Source of the DNA: Auxenochlorella pyrenoidosa
Lineage: Eukaryota > Chlorophyta > Trebouxiophyceae > Chlorellales > Chlorellaceae
Length of the DNA stretch: 19,224 nucleotides
Direction of reading: 5' to 3'
NCBI GenBank assembly: GCA_001430745.1
Contig: KQ482069.1
Location: forward strand, 717,836 to 737,059
In this document: in pieces, positions 1 to 8,789 of the stretch
Position numbering within the stretch: the first letter of the stretch is position 1
How the letters are laid out: each line of letters starts with the position of its first letter
The notes under the pieces: generated by a model
The model's database searches: none
What the model was told of the DNA's origin: nothing
Seen by the model: the letters and a program-made list of their open reading frames with translations, nothing else
Position numbers and translations under genes: made by a program

Positions 1-50
<50 letters not shown>

Positions 51-71
51 TGGTGGGTGGGGGGGGGGGGG
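1..71. repeat. (GT)24 microsatellite followed by a G-rich tract
   Basis: Positions 1-48 are 24 uninterrupted GT units. A G-rich stretch follows, ending in a run of 13 G at 59-71. It lies inside the truncated last visible intron of the minus-strand PEAMT gene, so the transcript would read it as a C run followed by CA repeats. Such tracts are typical of introns in this window and need no special function. The true repeat length is unknown because the window begins inside it. Confidence 0.97.
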
Positions 72-326
72 TTGTGTACATGCACGCTGTGGAAGTGCAA
101 AATGCTGCATGGGCTGCACCGCATCTGGTACGCTGCAGAGGCGGAGCACCAGCCTCCTTGCGAGAGCTCCAGCTCAGGCGGGCAGGGCACCCAGGCAGAG
201 GGCGCGCCGGGCCCTGCCACTCGCTGCACCCTCGTCTTGCCTCACACGCGAGCCCCCGAGCCAGCACAGCCAGCCAACCGTCAAGAGTCGATCAACAAGC
301 GCAGGGGTGCCTAGCTGCGCCCTCAC

Positions 327-3300
327 CTTGTCTCCATTGCCAGCCGCTGCTGCCCGCTCCAGCGCCGTGAGAATCATGTTGACTGCGCGGACAGCAGAGG
401 GTATTTGGGAATCCAGAGAGGCGTAGTGGGGCAGGGCTGGGCGGAAGCAAAAAGGGAACGACTGTCCTGCACTGATAAGCGCTGTGCTGCCGCCAGCGAC
501 CCTGACAGCCGCTTGCACGCGCTGCAGTCGATGCCTCTCTCGGGGCGGTGTGCGCGTCCAAACACCAGGCACAACAAGCAGAAGCCTGCACCTCGCCTCT
601 CAGAGGCTCAACAGCCTCACAAACAGTCTGTGTTTGAGGCAGCCTGCAGAGGCGCCCATGGCAGGCACCACTGCAGAGGGTCCCCTCTGAGCAGGGCTCA
701 TGGAAAGTCGCACCCGACAGGTCGATGCCATAGACATAGCAGCCAAAAGTTCTCGCCATGTAGTGCGCGCCGCCTGCAGCATGGGCGGCAGCAGCGTTGG
801 CACGGCGCGACCCAACATCTGCGCGGCGGCCTGGCGCCAGCGTCCCAGCGCTTGAAGCAGCCTGGCGCCAGCGCCACACCGCGTGAAGCTGACGGGTGGC
901 GTGATGCAGCAGGAAATGTACGGCAGCAAGGTCGCGGCGCTGGCTGTCGCACAGGGAGGGGTTGCCACCTGGCAGGAGCCACCCTCACCGCAGAGGCCAC
1001 ACCCCACATCCAGCACTTGCTCATCTGGCTGCAGGTTGAGCAGCCGGCACACATCCTGCGGGATGGAGGGGGGATTCAAGCTTGTTGGTGGGTCCGCACA
1101 CCCTAGCTCTGCGCGCCTGGGCAGGGAAGGAGGTGGCATGGACACAACCTGCCGCAGCAGCGAAGACGACAGTACGCATGGCTGTTGCCCCGTGCGACCT
1201 GACACCACCCAGCGTGGCAGCAGCGCAGAGAGCAGGCCAAGCGAGCTGTATGATGGATCTAAAACCAGAGGCCTCGCCTTGTGCGTATCCAGGCCGCCCG
1301 GCGACACAAAGCCCTCTCCAAACACGCGCTCGTAGCGCTGGATGCCTGCAGGCAGTGGAGGGCAGGCAGGCGGCACACCAGGCAGCCATGGACATGCGCA
1401 GCTGCATGGGTGCTGCCAGACGCCCGAAAGCTGCCATGCTGTGCTGCCCTGCAGACCCTGCCCGGCGCCCTGGGTATAAGCTCCAAGCGGGCTCGCCCTT
1501 CCCGAACCGCCGGGTGCATGTTGCGATTCAGTCCCCATAGCGCCTCAGTCCGCCGTCACACACAGTGCGCAGCGTTTGAACAGAAACACTGCGTACGTTT
1601 GTACAGAAACACTGCATGTTTAAGAGAGGGCTCACCCCTGCTGTGGTACTGCCGCGAGTCCAGGAAGTGGCGCTGCGCCGCGGCGGTGGCCTCATCGTCA
1701 ATCACCTTCTTCCACTTCCACACCACCTGGAGGGGTGGGTGGGTGGGGTGGGTGGGGTGGGTGGGAAGGTGGGTGGGTGATGGGGGATGGGGGGGATAAA
1801 GTGCGGGCTCTGGCAGGCATGGCCAGCACCCTTGCGTCCGGGCCGGCCCCACCTGGCTGCCAGTGGCCGGATCCCCAGGAGACCATACTGCCCCTCCTTG
1901 CCACCCCCAAAGCGCAGCGCCGAGCGTGCTTGCCTGGTTCTGGTTCTGCTTCACGCGCACGTAGGTGTCCACGCTCTTGCAGAGCACCAGCTCAAAGTGC
2001 GCGACGCGCCCGTCGGGCTGCAGCAGGGCGGCAGGGCCATGGACAATCAAGAACAGGGACATCACGAGCAGGATGAGGTGACGGCAAGGTCGCATCCCCT
2101 CACTGCCAGCCAGGCGATCAAATTGTCCCTGCCGTGCCACTCCACTGCCCGCTTGGCCCGGCATACCCAGGCAGCAGCACGCCGGCTGCCTGTGCCCGGG
2201 CTGCAACAGGCGGCCTTGAGAGACCTGTTCTGCTCTCCAGGGCCTTTCCCCCAGCCAACCCCAGGCCCATCCCGGCCAAACATTCAACAGCAGGGCGGGG
2301 CGGCGCATCCCAGCCGCCGGCCCAGGCAACCACAGGCCATGCGCTGCTGCGGCGCCCGTACCCCTCCACCCCCCTGCTCACCAGCGTCTGCTGCACGCTG
2401 TCAAAGATCTTGAAGTACTCGCGGGGGTTGCTGCAGGCAAGGGAAGCAAGGGGTGGCCGAGGCTGAGGGCAAAAAACAGGCAGCCGCCGTGCAAGCAAGG
2501 AGACCTGGATCGCAGGAACTGCCGCAGGCTGCATGTTCTGTGGGTCCAGGGCCCCATCGCGCCGCCCCACCCCTCCGCCCAGTTGCACCGCAAGCACCGC
2601 TGCTTGGTGCGCGGCAGAGGCTCCGCCCCACCGGTAGTGCGTGGGGTTGTTCTTGCGGGCGCGGTCGCCAGACTGCCGGAAGCAGCTCTCTCGGAAGAAG
2701 ACGGTTCCGCCCTCCTTGACCTGCAGTTGGGGGGCAGATAATGGCCACATGTTATGTTTCTGCTGAACAGGCGCGACACGGGTCAAAGCTGCATGCGCCG
2801 CTCACACAGAAAAGGGGCACGGGCGCAGTGCCGTCCTTCAGTGGGGCAGAGGGCGCCATGCTGAAGTCGGCACCCCAGCTGCCCGGCACGCCCATCCATC
2901 CCAGCGTGAGCAGGCAGCCACCTGCGCCCCTCGAAATGGAGGGGTGCACCCCCAGCTCCGCATCCTTGGCTTTCCATTTGCACCCCACACCCACACCCAC
3001 CCAGTTCAGCATGTTACGCGCCAGCTGCTGCACCTCGCTATCCCCAAGGTACATGAGCAGCCAGTTGCTGCATGAGATAAGGGATGGGGTGGGGTAGGGT
3101 GGTGGTTGGGTGGGTGGGGGCACAGTTGCCGAGAAGCTGAGCAAGGGCGGCAGCCATGGGCTTGCGGCTCATGCGCAGCCGAGCGTGCAGGGGGCAGCGC
3201 GCCGGGGGCAGCAATCTTCCCAACGCCGCTCAGCAGGCAGCCGGCGCTGCGCTGCGTTGCGCCCAGGCAAGGGTCGCTTGTCCGCCCCCCCTGCCCCAGC

Positions 3301-4846
3301 CGCGCACCTGAACGCCACATCGCAGCTGTCGTTTGGCAGGGTCAGCTCCATTGCGTCGCCACACCTGCGCAGCAGGCATGCCGTGGGCTGCTGCTCAGGG
3401 CGCGGCTCGCCGCTTATGGTGCAATATACGGATGGCCTGAGGGAAGCACTAGCACGAAACTGCGGCGTTTCCTCGGCAGCACAGAACAACACACACGTCA
3501 GATAATGCGCTGTACAGTGTAGCAGGCCCTGCAGGCTGCGGTGAGCCAGCATGCAGCCCAGCCAGCATGCCCAGCAGCCCAGCATGCCCAGCAGCCCAGC
3601 GTATTCTAAACCCAGCACCCACCGGAAGTCGATGTTGCCGTGGTGCCCGTTTTCCCTCCGGTTTTGCTCAATCAAATTCTCCATGAAGTCCAGGGCCACC
3701 AGGCTGCTGGCCTTGGCAGCCAGCGGGCCGGTGAACCTGCGGGCGGGGAGGGTGGGGGGCAGGGTGGGGGGGCGGTGGTCGAGGTCACCGGTGGTCAAGA
3801 TCACCCTGTGTCACGGCTGATAATACCATTAGTGGCGGGACCCTATCAGCCATGACACAGGGAAGGCGTGTCAAGGGTCGACCTTGGCTGCACGGTGTGG
3901 CTCTCTGGCGTTGCAGGCAAAATCAAGGGAAGGTCCTGGGCAGATGGTGACCGTGAGCGGGGGAGAGGGGGACAAGGGCGCAGGCGGGCTGGCCCGGCGT
4001 GCATGCCTGCACCCACGCTGCAACATGCGTACATGGGAAGCTGGACCGTTCCGCAGCCTCGCAGACCAGCAAACGGACCTTACCCAGGGCGGTTGCCCAG
4101 AGGGACTGGGCACCCCAAGAAACGGCCAAGGGATGCTTGCAAAGGCAGGGCATCCTGGCGGGACCGGTTCCGGGCATGAGCACACAGGTGTGCACCAGGC
4201 GGGCACAGCAGGCGGGCGCCGCAGGTGGCTGCGGCCGGGTTGTGTGATACGAGGCTCCCACCTGCCGATGCCTGCACCCAGCTCCACCAACCGCAGGCCA
4301 TCCACAGGTCCCAGCAGCTTCAGCACCTGTGGGCAAGCAGGGACAGCGACAGGGCAGGACTGAGTGCCAGCGGCTGCGGCGCCTATCGTGCGCGTGCTGC
4401 AGGCGGGCTGTGGTGGGGAGGCCCAGCGCCCAAATCCAACCCAACAAGCTCTTTCTGCTCGCAATCATCCCGCAGGCCATTCAAGCATCCCTCACCAGGC
4501 CAGGCAGCCTTTGCAGCAAACCTGGCCACTTCGGCCCGTCAGGGCTTGGCTGCAACCCATCCGCCACGCCCCTCGGCCCAATCCTGTCGCTCCGCAACAA
4601 TCTGGGCGCGCCCCGGCAGCACCCACCCGGCGCTATGTCGCAACCACCAAGGCCAGCACCCCGGCAGACCCCACCCGCAAGGCAGCACTCGCTGGCCTTG
4701 AGGCCAGCACCCACCTCTGGTCGCTCCAGCTTGTCAATGTCCTTGGCCTGGCTGTCCAGCATCATCGCCTCCACCGTGGCATCCCCGCTGTGCTCCTTCC
4801 AATAAGCCTTCTGCACGCCCCGCTCCTCGGAGGTCGGCTGCGTCAT
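327..4846 (-). CDS. NMT1: Phosphoethanolamine N-methyltransferase, two-domain plant type (3' end outside window)
   Basis: It should methylate phosphoethanolamine stepwise to phosphocholine with S-adenosylmethionine, in the cytosol, feeding phosphatidylcholine synthesis. Exons, 5' to 3': 4846-4715, 4326-4262, 3736-3623, 3364-3308, 3067-3001, 2720-2632, 2430-2382, 2017-1934, 1726-1636, 1345-1278, 1055-989, 773-714, 382-327. They join without a frame break into 333 residues. Domain 1 shows the N-terminal signature [13 protein letters not shown] motif LVELGAGIG (57-65), ALDF, NWLLMYL and FFRESCF. The linker has KQNQNQ and [16 protein letters not shown]. Domain 2 opens with [11 protein letters not shown] and GIDLSVNM. 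Plant enzymes have roughly 490 residues, so about 150 should lie beyond position 1. Introns 8 and 10 use GC donors. The start at 4846 gives the usual N-terminus; an in-frame ATG at 4933 would add 29 residues. The gene name follows the plant orthologue (also XPL1/PEAMT). The family call is firm. Confidence 0.95.
1733..1795. repeat. GGGT/GGGGT-rich tract, potential G-quadruplex
   Basis: Repeated GGGTGGG and GGGGTGGG blocks on the plus strand match the pattern for an intramolecular G-quadruplex. For the minus-strand PEAMT transcript this is a C-rich acceptor tract just before exon 9, whose first base is 1726. Its likely role is therefore the polypyrimidine tract of intron 8, with G4 potential only on the non-transcript strand. 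Confidence 0.75.
3548..3597. repeat. 17-bp tandem repeat in PEAMT intron 3
   Basis: Two perfect copies of the 17-mer AGCATGCCCAGCAGCCC lie at 3564-3580 and 3581-3597, with a degenerate 16-nt copy at 3548-3563. They sit in the intron between PEAMT exons 3 and 4. No coding or splice role is evident. It is probably a polymorphic minisatellite. Confidence 0.85.
3804..3862. repeat. Inverted repeat, 19-bp arms with one mismatch (hairpin)
   Basis: The left arm 3804-3822 (CCCTGTGTCACGGCTGATA) and right arm 3844-3862 (TATCAGCCATGACACAGGG) are reverse complements except at one position. They are separated by 21 nt. The structure lies in PEAMT intron 2. It could fold as a stem-loop in the transcript or be a relic of a small inverted-repeat element. 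No target-site duplication is visible directly at its edges. Confidence 0.85.
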
Positions 4847-5163
4847 GGTGGGTGCTACTGTCCGACGACCGCTGCTTGCTGCTGCCGACGCTAACAACCA
4901 GATGGCAAGGTACACTCCTGCAGAGGCTCGCAAGGGCCGGGTGGCGACGAGTGGGTTGAGCTAAGTATGCCTGCACGGGCACTCGTGGCGGGCAGTCGTG
5001 TGGCGTCCGACAGCGCGGCCGTGGCGGCGGACGCCGGCAGCGGCCTGTTGGACTGCTGGGCGGCTGGCGGCACGGGTTGGGGCCGACCAATTGTGGAAGC
5101 CGTCGCGGCGCCCTCCTCGACCACACTGCAAGGTTTCGGCGAGAGTCCTGATGGCGCCGGCAT
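4847..5163 (-). promoter_or_regulatory. PEAMT 5' leader with a possible upstream ORF and an alternative in-frame ATG
   Basis: Directly upstream of the PEAMT start, the minus strand carries an open frame with an ATG at 5163 and a stop ending at 4891 (90 codons), finishing 44 nt before the main ATG. In the PEAMT frame itself, an upstream ATG at 4933 would add a hydrophobic N-terminus containing [12 protein letters not shown]. Plant PEAMT mRNAs are known to carry a regulatory upstream ORF. Whether these frames are transcribed here is unknown, because no transcription start can be read from the sequence. Confidence 0.35.
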
Positions 5164-6464
5164 GCGGCGGGTTTGCAGCGGCGGACTTGCCTGAACCTCG
5201 ATCGACGATTGAGAAAGTATATCAAAGGTGCCCGCGGCCTCCGCTGCCGACTGCAGTGCCGGCGGATCGCCAAAAGCTTGCTTGCGGCAGCCAAAAGCTT
5301 ACTGCAGGGCCTGAAATGCAAAACAGGCGCGCGTCAAAATGCAGAGCAGACCAAAATGCGATGGAAGGCGCAGGTGTTGGGCCAGATGGCTTCCCCGCTG
5401 GGCGGCAGCGCAGTGCGAAGCCCCCATGGCGGGCAGGAAGAGCTTGCAAGAGGGGTCCAGCCAGAGGCTCAGCTTTGCGCATTCTGCAAGGAACGTTATG
5501 GCTCTGGCATCATACATCCTGTCTGGTGACCAAAGCGCTGCACCCTTCCCGGGTTTTGCGGTGCATGAACCTGCTATGCAGGCGGCCGGGAGGGACGCCC
5601 AAACGTTGCCCCGCCTCCTGCTTCAGAGCAGGACCCAGTAATCTTCAAAGTACCCCTGGCCTGCCTTCGATGATAAACGACGGCGCGCAGCCTTGCACAC
5701 ACCCTGCATGGACCGCAACTGGCCGCCGGGACCAGCGCTGCAGCTGCGCCCCTCTTTCGCTGCAGCTGCGCATTCCCCCAGTGTGAGTCCAGCAGTGCCA
5801 TCGAGCGCATCCAGCGGTTGTGGGTGGCGTGCATGGGCAGCCGTGCTGTCCTCACACATCCTGATTTTTGCATCGGCTTATGTTGACAGAGCAGTGCTCG
5901 ATCATGCCCAACGAGTGGGGCCCCAGAACATTGCTCTGATTGCAGCTTTAGCCAGAGGCGCAGCAAATGCCCGTGGAAGAGGTGCAACTCGCACTCAGGG
6001 GGGCCTCTGAGGGCAAGGCAGCAGTTGGGAGGTCGTGGGAGCAAAGAATTCGAGAAGGCATGCTGTGCGAGCCTGTGCCCGATGGAGGGCAGGGCGGGCT
6101 CCAAGTGAGGTGCACGTGGGCCCTCGGGCCGGCGGGAAAGCTTCAGAGCAGGCAGTTTAGGCTGCCAAGGATAAGTGCACGGGGGTGCAGGGCAAAGGCA
6201 ACAGGGCGGTACTGGGGCCCAGAGCGGCAGGATAGCAGGATTGGAGATGGAAGCGTTGCCCTGCTCATCAGGGGTTTGAGGGCAAACGAGGGATGGCAAG
6301 GGGTCGTACATTATGCTTTTCATCGTCATGGCGGAGGTCTAGGGCAGCCGGAAGGGCAAGGTCCTGCTGGCCACGAGGCCATGCTCGAGGTCCAAGGGAG
6401 GATGGGGCGCGGTTTGGCAGCCTGGCATGGCGAGCGGCTGCCACGCTGTAGGATATCGATCAGG
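5164..6464. other. Intergenic stretch, no supported gene
   Basis: Open frames here have no recognisable motif, no convincing splice chain and a mixed composition. The part around 5200-5660 is visibly less GC-rich than the genes. It includes a TATAT-like word near 5217-5222 that could belong to the PEAMT promoter. The right-hand part could be the 3' UTR of the putative minus-strand gene ending at 6465. No TTACA word (the minus-strand form of the green-algal TGTAA poly(A) signal) was spotted. Confidence 0.5.
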
Positions 6465-7789
6465 TCAGGCTGCGGCGCTGTCTGTGGGGCCGCTGCCAAA
6501 GCATGAGCTGAACCGGGAGCTGCGCCGGGTCCAGGCGCCGGCGCCCAACAAGATGGCAACAGCAAGGGCAGCCAGCCCTGCCGCCATGCTCAGCGGTGAC
6601 CGCCAGCCGCAGCCCTGCAAGCAGCGGGAGGAGGCGGAGGAGGCAGCGGGCTTGGCGGTCTTGCGCCGCCGCGCACACGCAGAGCATGCCAACAGGGGCT
6701 CGGCTTGCCACGCTGCGCAAGCTGAGCACGCCAGAGGACAATGCTCGCTGCTGTAGCCCGCCCCTGTGGATCCCCCAGCTGCCATGCATGCAGCCGCGAG
6801 GGGGCCATGCCAATACCGTGGGCTGCAGCAGGGGTGCAGGCAGTCAGCCGAGTCGTGCAGCACGGCATGCCGGCGCCTGCCAGCTGGAGCAGCAAGTCGT
6901 GCGCACCTTGCCCCTGGTCTGGCCGTACGATTTGTCGCAGCAGCTGCTGCTGTTGCTGCTGCTGCCTGTACCGGCCTCCTCCGGCGCAAACGCCAGGCCT
7001 GGGTTGTCCCCGGCTTGCCGGAAGGGGGTGCCCGGGCCGTTGTCGCCTTCCTCGGCATCCACACCCGCCGCCAGCCTGGCGCTCATGCCTGGCCTGGCTG
7101 CCTGCGAGCCTGCCGGGTCAAAGCTGCATGCCAGGAAAGTTGCGGGGCAGGGGTGGGCACAGCTGGACGGAAGTGTGGCAGTGATGAGCGAGTTCGGCGC
7201 AGCAGGGGGTGGCCTGGCTTGGGCGGCCCTGCATTTCCAGCAGAGGGCACGGCAGAGCAGCGCCGCTCAAAGGCTCATGCTGGCGGCAGCTGCACTCACC
7301 CTTGGAAGTAGTCGCTGCCGCCGCCGCTGCTGCTGCTGCTGCGCCCTAGTCTGCTGCTGGGGCTGCTGCGAGGGCTGTCACATGAGCTGGGGCCGAACGA
7401 GGGCTTGGCAGCGGGCTGTCGCTGCCTCCGTCCTGCTCCAACACTGGGTGGGCTTCTGACAGGAGTGCTGCTCGCGCTCGAGTAGGCAGAAACTCCAGCC
7501 TTCAGCAGTGGAGTTCAAGAAAGTGCACTTTGTGAGGCAGGCAACTGAAGTCAGGCTAGGGCTGCTTAAGTGCCGGGCTGCCGGCGTCGGTCACCAGCGA
7601 CGTGGCGGCGGTGCACTGCCCAGGCCTGGCCGCCAGACTGCCCGCCGAACCGCACCTTAGCAGCTGCTCTGGCGGCCCCTGATCTAGCAAGCGGAATGGG
7701 TAGCTCCGAGAGGCGCGCAGCAGGGCTCCGCCGAGTTCCAACAACGAACCCGTGGGCAGAGGGCCTCTCCGGCGCGGCTGCGCCGTCAT
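6465..7789 (-). CDS. Putative small protein with a C-terminal membrane segment (model uncertain)
   Basis: I do not recognise this protein. The best-supported piece is the last exon, 6614-6465. It follows a good C-rich acceptor and encodes 49 residues containing a hydrophobic helix (AAGLAALAVAILLGAGAW), then RR and a short polar tail ending in a stop. The preceding exon, about 7101-6907, contains MSARLAAGVDAEEGDNG and ends at an AAG|GTGCGC donor in the matching phase. Two further open segments upstream may be 5' exons: 7789 to about 7658, starting MTAQPRRRGPLPTG, and about 7492 to 7400, with LEFLPTRARAALL. Two reading frames compete between 7302 and 7500, and a strong GGGTGAGT donor at 7302 fits only one of them. 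If real, this would be a tail-anchored or single-pass membrane protein. Ser- and Ala-rich low complexity makes a chance frame possible. Confidence 0.33.
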
Positions 7790-8789
7790 TTGACTGCAGC
7801 GGCTCTTGTGTAACGCCGATGCGCTTCAAGCCGCCAGGGGCAAAGGGCCACGTGCCGACTTCTGTTCCGGGGCCCCGCACAGCCGCGTTTTTCAGGTTTG
7901 GGCGGGTTTTGTCATGAAGGAAGTCAGGACATGGGTAGGGCAGGAGGTAAATCTCCGGGAGCGTGACCCCAGAGCAAGGGGCAAAGAGCGGGACGCACGC
8001 TGGCGCCAGGCGTGTCGTGACCCTCCTCTGGCAACTCTGATTATTCTAGGGGTTGAGCAGTGGGCTTGGCAAAATCAAAGCAGGGCAGCACGCCTGATGC
8101 AACCCTGCAACTGAGTGAAGTACAGGTGCAAGTGCGCGTTACCGCACGGATTGTACTCGAGCCCCTGGTTCATAGCACTTGAGCAGGGATGCCCCACCGC
8201 TGAGCCCGTATGCCCATGGCCTCCAGCTTCACAGTGCACCCAAAGCACGTGTCTACAGTGCAGATCCAGTGCTGCCGGCTTCACTGCGATTTTCCATGCT
8301 TGTCTGGGGCTTGCTGGCAGCTGGCCTGGCAGCAGATGTGAAGCTCCGCCACACTAGCGTACTGACCGCTTGGCAGCTGCTCCCTGACCTCCAATGCTCG
8401 TCTGGTAGTGACAGGCTGGGGTTTGGTTGGTTGTATGAATAAAAGTGCTGCTGTATCTGAGCTAAAATGTTGCAGCAGCAGTCTGGCGGGTGGGCAGTAC
8501 CGACAGCGAGTGGTCGCGCTGTGCACACAGACGACGATGGTGCTCATGCTGAGCAGCACCGATCTATCAGGGCAGCATGGCGTTGTAAGATACATTTTGC
8601 AAGCTTGAGCAGGTGCTGTGAGCTATGCTCTGCCAGTCCCAGACCGGCAAAGGTTGCAGCATGGGGCGGGGTGCAGCATGGCCGCCATGCATGTACAGAA
8701 CATTCACCACCGTGCCGTCGTTTCAAGCCCATTTCGCTTCTCACATCCGTAAAGAATAGTAGCAGGGTACCGGGACCTGCAGCGAGACC
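7790..8789. other. Intergenic stretch upstream of the R3HCC1L-like gene, no supported gene
   Basis: No frame here shows family motifs or a consistent splice chain, and the region from about 8000 to 8750 is less GC-rich than the flanking genes. TGTAA words occur on the plus strand at 7809-7813 and 8584-8588, the form of the green-algal poly(A) signal, but no plus-strand gene can be placed before them. The final part should hold the promoter and leader of the gene starting at 8790. Confidence 0.5.

Noticed and set aside
1..426. Overlapping open frames starting in the GT repeat (Cys-Val repeats)
   Set aside because: They are translations of the microsatellite and lie in a PEAMT intron and across exon 13 on the opposite strand.
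3548..3597. Short direct repeats as a CRISPR array
   Set aside because: The copies are contiguous with no spacers and lie in a eukaryotic intron.
327..4846. PEAMT as a frameshifted pseudogene, since its motifs fall in different frames
   Set aside because: Every fragment is bounded by GT or GC donors and AG acceptors and joins in phase into one protein, so these are exons.
4998..5786. Long plus-strand open frame after PEAMT
   Set aside because: No motif, no consistent splice signals and mixed codon composition; it is a GC-driven open frame.
5574..6329. Long minus-strand open frame of about 250 codons
   Set aside because: The translation is Pro-, Cys- and His-rich without motifs, and composition is unlike the supported exons. 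It more likely covers UTR or spacer.
8584..8588. TGTAA as a poly(A) signal of a plus-strand gene
   Set aside because: No plus-strand coding chain precedes it, and neither of the two gene ends examined here shows TGTAA, so the word alone is not evidence.
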